A DNA stretch of 64,000 bases from Opitutia bacterium. Its GTDB lineage: Bacteria > Verrucomicrobiota > Verrucomicrobiia > Opitutales > Seribacteraceae. Shown here piece after piece: positions 27,184 through 35,974 of the stretch. A program made the position numbers and the translations under genes. A model generated the notes under the pieces. The model did no database searches. It had not been told where the DNA came from and was given only the letters and a program-made list of their open reading frames with translations. The stretch is from contig NYYP01000006.1 in NCBI GenBank assembly GCA_002686835.1, positions 57,494 through 121,493 of the forward strand, in the 5' to 3' direction. How positions within the stretch are numbered: the first letter of the stretch is position 1; every line of letters starts with the position of its first letter.

Positions 27184-27477
27184 TTACTCTTCGTTCGCAG
27201 CAGGAGCATCTTCGGCCTTAGCTGCTTCTGGTGCTCCAGAGTCAGGACCGAGGACATCAGCTGCAGTCGCCTTGTCCGAAGATTTTACTTCAGCGGCAAC
27301 ACTGGTTGGTTCTTCCTTTGCGGCTGGCTTTTTGGGAACGGACTTGGAAACCTTTCTGGCCGGCTTTGCCTTAGGGGATGCTTTGGCGGTAGTGGATTCG
27401 GCAAGTGCTTTTTTTCGACGGGCCAAGTAGGCAGCTCGGCGGCGGCGCTTTATTAATTTGTTGTACTGTTTGCTCAT
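27184..27477 (-). CDS. Small basic protein with a Lys/Ala-rich, then acidic tail
   Basis: 97 residues. The first ~25 are dense in Arg/Lys (LIKRRRRAAYLARRKKA). The next ~30 are Lys/Pro/Ala-rich (ASPKAKPARKVSKSVPKKPA), like histone H1-type tails. The last ~40 turn acidic (EAAKAEDAPAANEE). No signal peptide or membrane helix. Likely nucleic-acid-binding; a ribosome- or nucleoid-associated role is possible but unproven. Followed directly by the secreted-protein gene. Confidence 0.6.
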   Translation of the reverse strand: MSKQYNKLIKRRRRAAYLARRKKALAESTTAKASPKAKPARKVSKSVPKKPAAKEEPTSVAAEVKSSDKATAADVLGPDSGAPEAAKAEDAPAANEE

Positions 27478-27538
27478 AAAAGATGCTCAGAATAGAGGAG
27501 ATGCCAATGATTGGCAAGCTCAGGACAATGAATTGTAT

Positions 27539-28624
27539 TCAGGAAATCTCGACCGGTTTTCCACTTCGGGCAGACTCATAAGTCGCATCGATAATTTTCA
27601 TCAATGCCAGTGCCTGTTCCGGTGTATTGAGCGGCTCCTCCTTTCCTTCAAGAGTAAGGGCGAAATTTTGAGCAGATCGAATCCTTCCCATATCTTCACA
27701 TTCTTCCACAACGATCGAACGATTGACCGAACGGCCGTGTTCCTGAAAGTATAGTTCGCAATCGTCCAGCGCGGTCGCATCGATACCGTCCCGTCCAAAG
27801 AGCCGGCGAACCATTCCCCCTGCCTTGGTGCCCTGAAAGGTTACTGAAACTTCTTCGCGTTTATTCATCTCTGCCCAGGATACCTGAAAATTCAAAACTT
27901 GCCCGGTTACAAAACGAACAAATCCATGAGCGGCACTTTCGACATCAGTAACACCATCTGCCACATCGGGAATCCCCCAGGGGCCTTTAAATCCTTTGTC
28001 GGTTATAAAATTGTCAAATGTTTGAGCAAGCACATGACTGGGAGCAGGATAGTCCATGTAGTATAATGCTAAATCTATCATGTGCAACAGATCGATCAAG
28101 GGCCCACCACCCGACTGTGATTGGTTGGTAAACCAGCCACCGAATCCGGGAATACCAGTGCGCCGAATCCATTTTGCCTGAGCCGAATTTATTTGACCAA
28201 CCTGCCCAGACTCCAGGTAGCTCCGCATGGCATAGGATTCAGGACGGGCACGGTTGTTAAAGTTAAACATCAGTGTCTTGTCCGCTTTTTCCGCAGCTGC
28301 TTTCATTTCGGAAATTTCCGCGGCATTCAAAGCGGGCGGTTTTTCACAAAAGACATGCTTGCCGGCCTCTAATGCCTGGATGGCAAGCGGTTTGTGTGTA
28401 CGGTTGGGGGTGATAATACTGATCGCATCCAAGCTGGACAATTCCTCCAACATTTTCTGAGAGTCAGAGAAAACATGAGCGGCACCGTAAGTTTTAGCGG
28501 CTTTCTTTGCCGCTTCCACATTCATGTCGCAAATGGCAACAATTTCTGCTCCACCCGCATGAAAACCAGGGGCATGATACTGGAGCATGCCACCTGCTCC
28601 AATTATTCCTATTTTTTGGGTCAT
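27539..28624 (-). CDS. Gfo/Idh/MocA family oxidoreductase
   Basis: 361 residues, cytoplasmic. Rossmann motif IGIIGAGGMLQYHA at the N-terminus, EKPPALNAAEISEM for the EKP motif, and a C-terminal alpha/beta domain of the MocA type. NAD(P)-dependent dehydrogenase for a sugar, inositol or amino sugar. Third in a run after the isomerase and another Gfo/Idh gene; 25-base gap upstream. Confidence 0.88.
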   Translation of the reverse strand: MTQKIGIIGAGGMLQYHAPGFHAGGAEIVAICDMNVEAAKKAAKTYGAAHVFSDSQKMLEELSSLDAISIITPNRTHKPLAIQALEAGKHVFCEKPPALNAAEISEMKAAAEKADKTLMFNFNNRARPESYAMRSYLESGQVGQINSAQAKWIRRTGIPGFGGWFTNQSQSGGGPLIDLLHMIDLALYYMDYPAPSHVLAQTFDNFITDKGFKGPWGIPDVADGVTDVESAAHGFVRFVTGQVLNFQVSWAEMNKREEVSVTFQGTKAGGMVRRLFGRDGIDATALDDCELYFQEHGRSVNRSIVVEECEDMGRIRSAQNFALTLEGKEEPLNTPEQALALMKIIDATYESARSGKPVEIS

Positions 28625-28649
28625 AATGTATTTGAGGTTTTAAAAAAGG

Positions 28650-29819
28650 TTATTTTGGGATGGCAGGGAACTTGACCCACTTTTGTTTTGAATTTGAACT
28701 TTTTACAACAGTTTCAATGAAGGCCATCCCAATGATACCATCACGAATATCCGGATAATCATATCCTGACTTACGAGGGAATTTTCCGTCAATCTCATCA
28801 CGGATTGCAACCGAAGCAGAATTGTAAACATTGGCAAATGCCTCGATAAATCCTTCCGGGTGCCCAAAGGGTATGCGGGTATTGTCAGCCGCGGCTCCCG
28901 TCACATATTCGTTTCCGCGACGATAGACCTGACGGGGTTCACGGGCATCCTTGACTATCAGATCATTGGGGTCTTCCTGGTGCCACTCGAGCGACTTCTT
29001 GGTACCATACACCCGAATATTAAGGTTGTTTTCATCGCCGTTGGATACCTGGGACGCATAGATGATTCCTCGTGCACCACCCTTAAAACGCACGAGGACA
29101 TTTCCATCGTCGTCCAGTTGCCTGCCTGGAATATTAACCGACAAATCGGCACACAAAGAATCAATCTCCAATCCACTGATATAGTGAACCAGATTCTCGG
29201 CATGCGTACCAATATCACCCATACAATTTGAAATGCCAGCCACCTTGGGATCAGCACGCCAATTGGCAATGGATTTATCCTCTCCTGTCAGGGCAGTGAT
29301 CGCATAGCCCTGCGGGTATTCACAGACCACCTTGATAATCTTTCCAAGCTCGCCTTTCTTCACCATTTGCCTGGCCAGTTTGACCATAGGGTAACCTGTG
29401 TAGTTGTGCGTTAAGGCAAATACCTTTTTACTTTTGGTGACAATCTTTCTTAACTCCCTTGCTTCTGCTAATGTAAAAGTTGCCGGTTTGTCACAAATTA
29501 CATTGATCCCAGCCTCGAGAAATGTCTTAGCCACCTTAAAGTGAAGGTGATTGCGCACCACGATGGAAACAAAGTCGATTCTCTCACCCACTGGCATCGC
29601 ACTCTCCTTCTTTGCCATCTCCTGGTAAGAGGAATAGACCCGTGAGGGCTCGATAAAAAAATCTTTTCCAGAAAGAGCCGATTTTTTCGGATCGGATGAA
29701 AACGCTCCCGCAATTAGTTCGATCTGCCCGTCCAGGGCAGCAGCACGCCGGTGTACGCCCCCGATAAATGCTCCGCGGCCTCCCCCGACCATACCCATGC
29801 GTAATTTTCTCTTTTTCAT
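28650..29819 (-). CDS. Gfo/Idh/MocA family oxidoreductase
   Basis: 389 residues. Glycine-rich nucleotide motif GMVGGGRGAFIGGVHRRAA, FEAGINVICDKPATFTL region with CDKP in place of EKP, and a large C-terminal domain with MGDIGTHAENLVHYISGLE, which holds the catalytic His typical of the family. No signal peptide. Start ATG at 29819 is 12 bases from the stop of the upstream isomerase/epimerase gene. Substrate unknown; sugar or inositol inferred. Confidence 0.88.
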   Translation of the reverse strand: MKKRKLRMGMVGGGRGAFIGGVHRRAAALDGQIELIAGAFSSDPKKSALSGKDFFIEPSRVYSSYQEMAKKESAMPVGERIDFVSIVVRNHLHFKVAKTFLEAGINVICDKPATFTLAEARELRKIVTKSKKVFALTHNYTGYPMVKLARQMVKKGELGKIIKVVCEYPQGYAITALTGEDKSIANWRADPKVAGISNCMGDIGTHAENLVHYISGLEIDSLCADLSVNIPGRQLDDDGNVLVRFKGGARGIIYASQVSNGDENNLNIRVYGTKKSLEWHQEDPNDLIVKDAREPRQVYRRGNEYVTGAAADNTRIPFGHPEGFIEAFANVYNSASVAIRDEIDGKFPRKSGYDYPDIRDGIIGMAFIETVVKSSNSKQKWVKFPAIPK

Positions 29820-29831
29820 CAGTTTTTCAGG

Positions 29832-30875
29832 TTATTGGTTATCTTTGTCGAAGGCGGAGTCAAAGGCCATTTCGTTGGGCTTAAAATCTAGCTTCTTCAC
29901 AAAAGCACATGACTCCTCCCCCCCATGAAAACGATCCATTCTGCTGTCCTCCCACTCCACGGAGAGAGGCCCCGCATAACCAATATCATTCAAAGCAATT
30001 ATTATTTCCTCAAAATTCACATCTCCACGGCCAATTGAGCGGAAATCCCAAAACCGGCGAGGATCGGCAAAGGTGGTATGCCCTCCAAACACCCCGACGG
30101 ATCCGTCCCCGTGCCCCCACCAGGCATCTTTCATGTGTGCATGATAGATTCGCTCCGGAAAAGTACGGATAAATTTCACATAATCGACACCTTGGTAGCC
30201 AAGATGCGAGGGATCGTAATTAAACCCAAAACGCTTATGGCCTTTAACTGCCTCAATCGCCCTTTGGGCACTGGCAATGTCAAAGGCAATCTCTGTGGGG
30301 TGCACCTCTAGGGCAAAGTTGACATTTTGTTTTTCAAACTCATTTAAGATCGGTCCAAAACGCTTTGCAAAATCTGCAAATCCGTTGTCCCAGTAAGCCT
30401 GATCTGTGGGGGGGAATGCATAGATAGAATGCCATATACTCGAACCAGTAAATCCATTAACCACTGCAGGGAAATCGTCCTTTTTTCCCCTGCCGGGTTT
30501 TGCATTAATGAAATTTCGGCAAGCCTTGGCGGTTTTGGCCAGCTTTTTGGCGGCCCGCCGGCGTACTTTTTCGGGATCTCCTTCCCCCCAGACATCGGTT
30601 GGCAGGATAGCTTTGTGGCGCTCATCAATTAAGTCACACACCGCTTGACCAACCAAATGGCTCGAAATGGCGAAGGCGGTCAGTCCGTGATCACTGAGAA
30701 TTTCCCACCTGCCCTGGCAGTATTTTTTGGAAACTGCAGCCTTATCGACATCAAAGTGATCGCCCCAGCAAGCTAGTTCTAGGCCGTCATATCCCATCTG
30801 GGATGCCTTGGCTGCAAGGTCGGGTAAAGAGAGATCGGCCCACTGGCCGGTGAATAGGGTTACGGGTCTAGGCAT
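29832..30875 (-). CDS. Sugar-phosphate isomerase/epimerase family protein (AP endonuclease 2 fold)
   Basis: 347 residues, xylose-isomerase-like TIM barrel. Features: [20 protein letters not shown] at strand one, [15 protein letters not shown] and [12 protein letters not shown] carrying metal-ligand residues, and the [12 protein letters not shown] metal His and Asp segment. A family member can be an isomerase, epimerase or inosose dehydratase (IolE-like). Adjacent Gfo/Idh enzymes fit a myo-inositol or sugar catabolic unit. Confidence 0.85.
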   Translation of the reverse strand: MPRPVTLFTGQWADLSLPDLAAKASQMGYDGLELACWGDHFDVDKAAVSKKYCQGRWEILSDHGLTAFAISSHLVGQAVCDLIDERHKAILPTDVWGEGDPEKVRRRAAKKLAKTAKACRNFINAKPGRGKKDDFPAVVNGFTGSSIWHSIYAFPPTDQAYWDNGFADFAKRFGPILNEFEKQNVNFALEVHPTEIAFDIASAQRAIEAVKGHKRFGFNYDPSHLGYQGVDYVKFIRTFPERIYHAHMKDAWWGHGDGSVGVFGGHTTFADPRRFWDFRSIGRGDVNFEEIIIALNDIGYAGPLSVEWEDSRMDRFHGGEESCAFVKKLDFKPNEMAFDSAFDKDNQ

Positions 30876-30973
30876 AGTTGGTTACAACGGGGTTTAGGTT
30901 AAAACAGGGTGATAGTTGTTTCACAAAATCATAACTTTGGGCGCAACACCTTTTTTTGAAAATATTCACCTTT

Positions 30974-31633
30974 TCACGAACGAATTACAATTTTTTCAGC
31001 GGTTTTGGATCCCAAATTAAGAATTGTTTTTTGTTCCACTTTTAATTCGATCGAGTCGGCAATCTCGTCATGACGAATAATTTCGATTCTCTTCCCTGGT
31101 ACCAATTTGTTCTTTCGGGCAAATTGCAGAAATTTTCTTCCTTGGTCTTGAATAGACTCAATTCGTACGCAATCTCCCTCCACACAATCGAGCAAACTAC
31201 GATTGGAAGCCTTCGGCATGGTTCCCCGCTTTGTTGGAATTGGATCGCCATGAGGATCGTGACTCGGTCGACCGAGAAACTCGTCCAGTTTTTCCAGCAC
31301 TTTTTCAGAAATTGCATGCTCTAATTCCTCAGCTTCATCATGAATTTCTCCCCAGTCCAAACCCAGAGTTTCCACCAGGAATGTTTCGAGCAGTCGGTGT
31401 CTGCGCAACATATTCATACCGACTTTTCGTCCCGCTGAGGTTAACATCACTCCTTTACGGGGACGGTATTTCAACCAGCCTTTTTTTTCCAGGCTCTTCA
31501 TCATGGTTGTGGCAGTCCCCGGGGTAACCTGCAAGCATTCTGCGACCTTTCCCATAGCTACTTCGGATGATTCCGCTTGAATCGATTCCACAAGTATTTG
31601 TTTAAGATAATTCTCTACGGTTGAACTTGGCAT
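30974..31633 (-). CDS. DtxR/MntR-family metal-dependent repressor with FeoA domain
   Basis: 219 residues in three parts: winged helix (VAECLQVTPGTATTMMKSLE), dimerisation/metal domain and C-terminal FeoA/SH3-like domain from ~140. Metal-ligand positions: RHRLLETFL and EIHDEAEELEHAIS, with Glu at the place of DtxR Cys102, as in manganese-selective MntR. The DPHGDPIP signature follows. It diverges from the metal ABC importer with a perfect 7-bp inverted repeat between, so it probably represses this operon (and itself) when Mn is plentiful. Confidence 0.88.
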   Translation of the reverse strand: MPSSTVENYLKQILVESIQAESSEVAMGKVAECLQVTPGTATTMMKSLEKKGWLKYRPRKGVMLTSAGRKVGMNMLRRHRLLETFLVETLGLDWGEIHDEAEELEHAISEKVLEKLDEFLGRPSHDPHGDPIPTKRGTMPKASNRSLLDCVEGDCVRIESIQDQGRKFLQFARKNKLVPGKRIEIIRHDEIADSIELKVEQKTILNLGSKTAEKIVIRS

Positions 31634-31694
31634 GGGTAAAGAGAGATGATCATCCTGTTCTTGACCCTCTTCTTTTTCAAGTTTATTAATTTAT

Positions 31695-31712
31695 ACTTTG
31701 ATTAGTCAAAGT
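31695..31712. promoter_or_regulatory. Candidate DtxR/MntR operator
   Basis: Perfect inverted repeat ACTTTGA (31695-31701) - TTAG - TCAAAGT (31706-31712), embedded in an AT-rich stretch. It lies 30 bases before the importer's first ATG and 61 bases before the regulator's start, the right place for a shared metal-repressor operator. Size and symmetry fit DtxR-family boxes. Binding is inferred. Confidence 0.55.
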
Positions 31713-31742
31713 TTATTATTTTACTACCCTAATTTTTAGCGA

Positions 31743-32699
31743 ATGCATATTTTTCTTCCACTCTTGAATATCCTCTTTCTTTTTACCCTGGTTGTTGGTT
31801 GTGGGGGGCCACAGAAAGCCGATACAGCAATGGATGCAAAGCCCCTAGTTGTTGCCACGACCACCCAGCTTTCTGATCTGGCGAGGCAGATTGGAGGAGA
31901 TCATATCGAGGTCGTCTCATTAATGAAACCCGGGGTGGATCCACACTCTTACCAAGCATCGGCTCAAGATATTACCAATCTGCATTCAGCCGACTTTGTC
32001 CTTTTTCACGGTCTCTCTCTTGAAGGCAAGATTGCCCGGGTTTTGGAGAATGTGAAAAAGAAGGGAAAGTTTCATTTCTCTCCATGTGTGGCATTACCTA
32101 AAGAACAATTAATTCAAGGGGAAGACACCAGTGCACCCATCGATCCTCATCTTTGGTTTTCGCCAGATTTGTGGATTCAGTGCGGCCATTTACTCAGCCA
32201 AAAATTTTCTGAGTTTCTCCCCCAAAATCAGGAGTCTTTTGCTTCCAATTTTTTACAATTTAAACAGTCGGTTAAAGAACTCGATCATTGGGGGAAAGCA
32301 TTGGTTGGGGGCCTTCCTGAAACTTCGCGGACCCTAATAACCAGTCATGATGCTTTTCGATATTTTGGCCGCCATTTTGATATTCGGGTCGTTGCCCTTC
32401 AGGGAATCAATACCATTGCCGAGGCCGGATTGGCAGACCGAACAAACTTGGTTGATTTCATCCGCAAGCACCATTCCCCGGCTCTATTTGTGGAAAGCAG
32501 CGTAAACCCAAAAGCACTCAAAGAAATTGCCCGTGAAACCGGTTCTGTTATCGGAGGAACCCTCTTTTCTGATGCCCTGGGATCAGACTCCCAGTTTGCT
32601 CAAGGACCCAAGGGAGAAAACCTCCCCACCTCCACTTGGCAAGGAATGATGGCTCATAATTTGAGGACCATTGAAAAAGCCTTGCAAAAAACACAGTGA
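31743..32699 (+). CDS. Manganese/zinc ABC transporter substrate-binding lipoprotein
   Basis: Cluster A-1 (ZnuA/MntC/TroA) metal-binding protein, 318 residues. Signal with lipobox LVVGCGG. Metal ligands: His in KPGVDPHSYQAS, His in IDPHLWFSPD, acidic residue in INTIAEAG and the Asp in LFSDALG. The long His-rich loop of ZnuA is absent, which favours manganese or iron over zinc. Neighbouring DtxR-type regulators have the Mn-type ligand set. First gene of a four-gene operon. Confidence 0.9.
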   Translation: MHIFLPLLNILFLFTLVVGCGGPQKADTAMDAKPLVVATTTQLSDLARQIGGDHIEVVSLMKPGVDPHSYQASAQDITNLHSADFVLFHGLSLEGKIARVLENVKKKGKFHFSPCVALPKEQLIQGEDTSAPIDPHLWFSPDLWIQCGHLLSQKFSEFLPQNQESFASNFLQFKQSVKELDHWGKALVGGLPETSRTLITSHDAFRYFGRHFDIRVVALQGINTIAEAGLADRTNLVDFIRKHHSPALFVESSVNPKALKEIARETGSVIGGTLFSDALGSDSQFAQGPKGENLPTSTWQGMMAHNLRTIEKALQKTQ

Positions 32700-33463
32700 C
32701 CAACCCTATACCCATACCCCTTGAAATCCACGACCTGACCGTGGCCTATGAACATAAACCTGTGCTGTATGGGATTGATCTGAAGGTGGAGCAAGGATCA
32801 TTGGTGGGGATTATCGGTCCAAACGGTGCAGGAAAATCTACCCTAATCAAAACGGTAATGGGTATGATCAAACAAGAGGATGGTTACATCAAAATCTTTG
32901 GTAACAAAAACCATAAAGCCATCACCCGTATTGGCTATGTTCCACAACGAGAGAGTGTAGATTGGGATTTTCCTGTTACCGCGATGGATGTAGTCCTCAT
33001 GGGTAGGTTTGGCCATACCGGATGGTTCCGTAGAATAAATAAAAGGGACCGTACTTTTGCCTCTGCGTGCCTTGAACAGATGAACCTTTTGCCTTACGCA
33101 GACCGTCAAATCGGCAACCTATCCGGTGGGCAACAACAGCGGGTTTTTCTTGCCCGTGCCCTTGCTCAGCAAAGTGATTTATACTTAATGGATGAACCTT
33201 TTGAGGGCGTGGATGCAGTAACTGAAAAAACTATTGTTGCATTACTTAAACAGCTACGAGACCAGGGAAAAACCTTGATGGTTGTCCATCATGATCTTTC
33301 CACTGCCAAAGAATATTTTGATCAACTGGCCCTACTTAACATGCGCTTAGTTGCATACGGCAATACCAATGAGGTTTTTACCAACGAACTCCTGCAAAGG
33401 ACTTACGGAGGCAAACTCACCGTTCTCTCCGAAGTAGGTAGCCGCAAGGTAAACAGTCATTAA
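32696..33463 (+). CDS. Metal ABC transporter ATP-binding protein
   Basis: 255 residues. Walker A GPNGAGKST, Q-loop YVPQRESVDWDFPV typical of MntB/ZnuC ATPases, signature LSGGQQQRVFLARAL, Walker B LYLMDEPF and VVHHDLS switch. GTG start inside the previous stop (GTGA). Drives import through the two downstream permeases. Confidence 0.93.
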   Translation: MTNPIPIPLEIHDLTVAYEHKPVLYGIDLKVEQGSLVGIIGPNGAGKSTLIKTVMGMIKQEDGYIKIFGNKNHKAITRIGYVPQRESVDWDFPVTAMDVVLMGRFGHTGWFRRINKRDRTFASACLEQMNLLPYADRQIGNLSGGQQQRVFLARALAQQSDLYLMDEPFEGVDAVTEKTIVALLKQLRDQGKTLMVVHHDLSTAKEYFDQLALLNMRLVAYGNTNEVFTNELLQRTYGGKLTVLSEVGSRKVNSH

Positions 33464-33471
33464 ACTTCCAT

Positions 33472-34971
33472 GTGAAACGCTCAATGTCTTGGGTCTGCCA
33501 GTTTTACAAATTTAAATACTTGTTACTTATATTGGTTGGGTGGAGTGCCCACCAACTGCAGGCAGATCAAATAATCGATGCTTCAGCTAAAGACTGGATG
33601 GATCGTGCCCTACGATTTTGGTCATTTGATGAGCCTTCTCTTCAGGTCATAGTCGTGGGCGTCCTCCTGGTTGGTACCAATTGCGGTTTAATGGGTGGTT
33701 ATATAGTAACCCGTCGTCTTTCGATGTTTGGCGATACCTTGTCCCATGCGGTTTTGCCCGGGATCGCAGTGGGTTACATCATCAGCCAATCAAGAAACCA
33801 GTGGGGGTTGATGCTGGGTGCAACCTTATCTGGATTTATCGGAGTTGCTATTATCTCCCTGTTAAAAAAGTACACCAAGATAAAAGCTGACAGTGCAATG
33901 GGGTTGATTTTGGCCTCTTTCTATGCACTGGGAATTTGCCTGCTCTCACATTTACAACAGGCTCCGGGCGGGGGCATTGCCAACCTGGAAAATTACTTGT
34001 TCGGTTCTTTGGTTGGTCTTTCCCAATCTGACCTACCCGCTATTATTGCCTGTCTTTGCCTAATTGTGCTTACTTTCATACTGCTTAAGAAAGAACTGTT
34101 GGTATCAGGCTTTGATCCTTCCTTTGCTCGCTCAATTGGGTTGCCGGTTGATATTATTCAATTCTTTTTGTGGGCTTTGTTGGCATTTTGTATCGTTTCT
34201 TCCCTCCAAATTATTGGCGTAGTTCTGGTCTCGGCACTGCTCATTATACCAGCAGCAACCTCCTGGTTACTTACCCACAGGATGAGCCATCTCCTCATCC
34301 TCTCTGCTGTAATTGGTTCATTGAGTGCTCTGATGGGCTGCTTTTTTTCATTCCTGACCAATCATTTACCCGCTGGCCCAACCATTATTCTCTGCTCAAC
34401 TTTTATATTTTTAATGGTATTGTTTTGTAGCCCGTACCGGGGGATCATACCTGCATGGGCAAGATCCAGAAAGCGAGCCCAGAGGATTCGTCTGGAAAAT
34501 ACCCTGAAGGCCTCTTACCAGGTACTCGAAGAATTCGGCTTTGGCCAAGAATCGTTTACGCAGTCACACCTTGCACGACGGAGGGGTAAAAGCGATGGTG
34601 AAATTGAACAGGAAGTCTATGCCATGATCCGCCAAGGATTTGCCACCCGCACAGCTAAAACCCAAGATCAGCCCAATGAATTGCCGTCTGAAAACATGAT
34701 CTCACTCACCCCAAGTGGCTGGGAGGTGGCCTGTCGGATGATCCGGAATCATAGATTATGGGAGCTTTATCTTACGAATGAAGCCTCTTACGCCCCTGAT
34801 CATGTTCACGACGATGCCGAAAAAATTGAGCATATTATTGGAGAAAAAACCGTTCGTCAGCTTGAGCGTATTCTTGAAAATCCAAGAATGGATCCACACG
34901 GCAAACCTATCCCTGGCCGGGATGATATTGATCGTGGTTGGGCGTCTTCCCCGTCGAGCTCCATCCAATAA
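33472..34971 (+). CDS. Metal ABC permease fused to a C-terminal DtxR-type domain (YtgCR-like)
   Basis: 499 residues. Residues ~1-320: an ABC-3 family permease with signal-like N-terminus, ~8 membrane helices, GDTLSHAVLPGIAVG and QIIGVVLVSALLIIPAA. Residues ~325-499: winged-helix region (ENTLKASYQVLEEFG...) and a DtxR metal domain with HRLWELYL, HDDAEKIEHIIGE and MDPHGKPIPG. The ligand at the DtxR Cys102 position is Glu. There is no FeoA domain. In Chlamydia the homologous fusion YtgCR is cut to release repressor YtgR; this protein has the same architecture. GTG start at 33472; ATG at 33484 is possible. Confidence 0.88.
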   Translation: MKRSMSWVCQFYKFKYLLLILVGWSAHQLQADQIIDASAKDWMDRALRFWSFDEPSLQVIVVGVLLVGTNCGLMGGYIVTRRLSMFGDTLSHAVLPGIAVGYIISQSRNQWGLMLGATLSGFIGVAIISLLKKYTKIKADSAMGLILASFYALGICLLSHLQQAPGGGIANLENYLFGSLVGLSQSDLPAIIACLCLIVLTFILLKKELLVSGFDPSFARSIGLPVDIIQFFLWALLAFCIVSSLQIIGVVLVSALLIIPAATSWLLTHRMSHLLILSAVIGSLSALMGCFFSFLTNHLPAGPTIILCSTFIFLMVLFCSPYRGIIPAWARSRKRAQRIRLENTLKASYQVLEEFGFGQESFTQSHLARRRGKSDGEIEQEVYAMIRQGFATRTAKTQDQPNELPSENMISLTPSGWEVACRMIRNHRLWELYLTNEASYAPDHVHDDAEKIEHIIGEKTVRQLERILENPRMDPHGKPIPGRDDIDRGWASSPSSSIQ

Positions 34972-35906
34972 TGAGTTTTTTCTGGGAAATACTGCAGGGG
35001 CCCTGGGAAACTCCATCCCAGGTTTCGTGGAACTTACAAATTATGATCATGGGTAGCTTGGTTTGTTTGAGCTGCGGACTTGTAGGAACTTTCGTGGTAA
35101 TTCGCAGAATGGCCCTGCTCGGAGATGCGATTAGTCACGGCATTCTACCGGGTATTGTCCTCGCCTATCTGTTTACCGGCAGTCTTTCTCCTGGGCCCAT
35201 GTGGATTGGCGCATGCCTGGCTGGATTAGGGTGCGGCGTATCCATCGAATGGTTAAGCACCAGAACGCCCCTTAGAGAGGATGCTGCCATGGGCCTTACA
35301 TTTACCTCTTTTTTTGCCCTGGGTATCGTTTTGCTTAGCCTGCAGGCAGGCAATGTTCACCTGGACCCTGCATGCGTTCTATATGGTGACATTGGCTTAA
35401 TTCCATTGGAGAAGGAACTAAAACTTTGGAACTATACTTTGGGTAACCAATCTATTTGGAGCACCGGGCTGGTTTGCCTGACAACGGTAATCTCATCCTT
35501 TGTCCTTTACAGGCTTTTGTTGGTTACCAGTTTTGATCTCAGTCTCGCAAAATCACTGGGTATGCCGGTTCTTTGTGTGCAGTATGGATTGATGTTGCTT
35601 CTGGCCTTAGTGATCGTGGCATCCTTTGAGTCAGTTGGAGTAATTCTGGTACTGGCAATGATGATCCTCCCCTCGGTATCCTCCGCTTTTCTTTTTGATC
35701 GGTTGCCTCCTATTCTTATCAGTTGTGTACCTTGGTCTATTTTATATTCCATTGGAGGAATCCACTTGGCACATTGGACGGACTTTCCTATTTCCGCGTC
35801 GATGGCACTCGTTGGATCAATTCTTTTTATACCATGTTGTCTATTCGGCCCCAAAGGAGGGGTACTCAGGAAATCCAATATGCAAACGGGGCAGAGGATT
35901 TCATAA
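34971..35906 (+). CDS. Metal ABC transporter permease (second)
   Basis: 311 residues, ABC-3 family, ~8 predicted helices. GDAISHGILPGIVLAY is the family signature for the first helices and ESVGVILVLAMMILPS the last conserved one. Starts with ATG sharing one base with the stop of the fused permease (TAATG). Pairs with the fused permease to form a heterodimeric channel, as in TroCD/MntCD. Followed by a strong terminator. Confidence 0.9.
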   Translation: MSFFWEILQGPWETPSQVSWNLQIMIMGSLVCLSCGLVGTFVVIRRMALLGDAISHGILPGIVLAYLFTGSLSPGPMWIGACLAGLGCGVSIEWLSTRTPLREDAAMGLTFTSFFALGIVLLSLQAGNVHLDPACVLYGDIGLIPLEKELKLWNYTLGNQSIWSTGLVCLTTVISSFVLYRLLLVTSFDLSLAKSLGMPVLCVQYGLMLLLALVIVASFESVGVILVLAMMILPSVSSAFLFDRLPPILISCVPWSILYSIGGIHLAHWTDFPISASMALVGSILFIPCCLFGPKGGVLRKSNMQTGQRIS

Positions 35907-35929
35907 GCCTTACTATCCCAAATAAAAAA

Positions 35930-35951
35930 GCCCTCCAAGCGGAGGGCTTTT
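35930..35951. terminator. Bidirectional rho-independent terminator
   Basis: Stem GCCCTCC (35930-35936) / GGAGGGC (35941-35947) with loop AAGC, flanked by AAAAAA on the left and TTTT on the right. It ends both the plus-strand metal-importer operon and the convergent small-protein gene. Confidence 0.85.
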
Positions 35952-35974
35952 GCAAAATTGTGGTATTGCTCGAA

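Noticed and set aside
27068-27430. A 120-residue plus-strand Ala/Ser-rich frame opposite the basic protein
   Set aside because: Low-complexity reverse reading of Lys/Ala/Glu codons; no ribosome-binding site.
31645-31654. GATGATCATC palindrome near the regulator start
   Set aside because: Only 10 bp, likely by chance next to AT-rich DNA; the longer repeat at 31695 is a stronger operator candidate.
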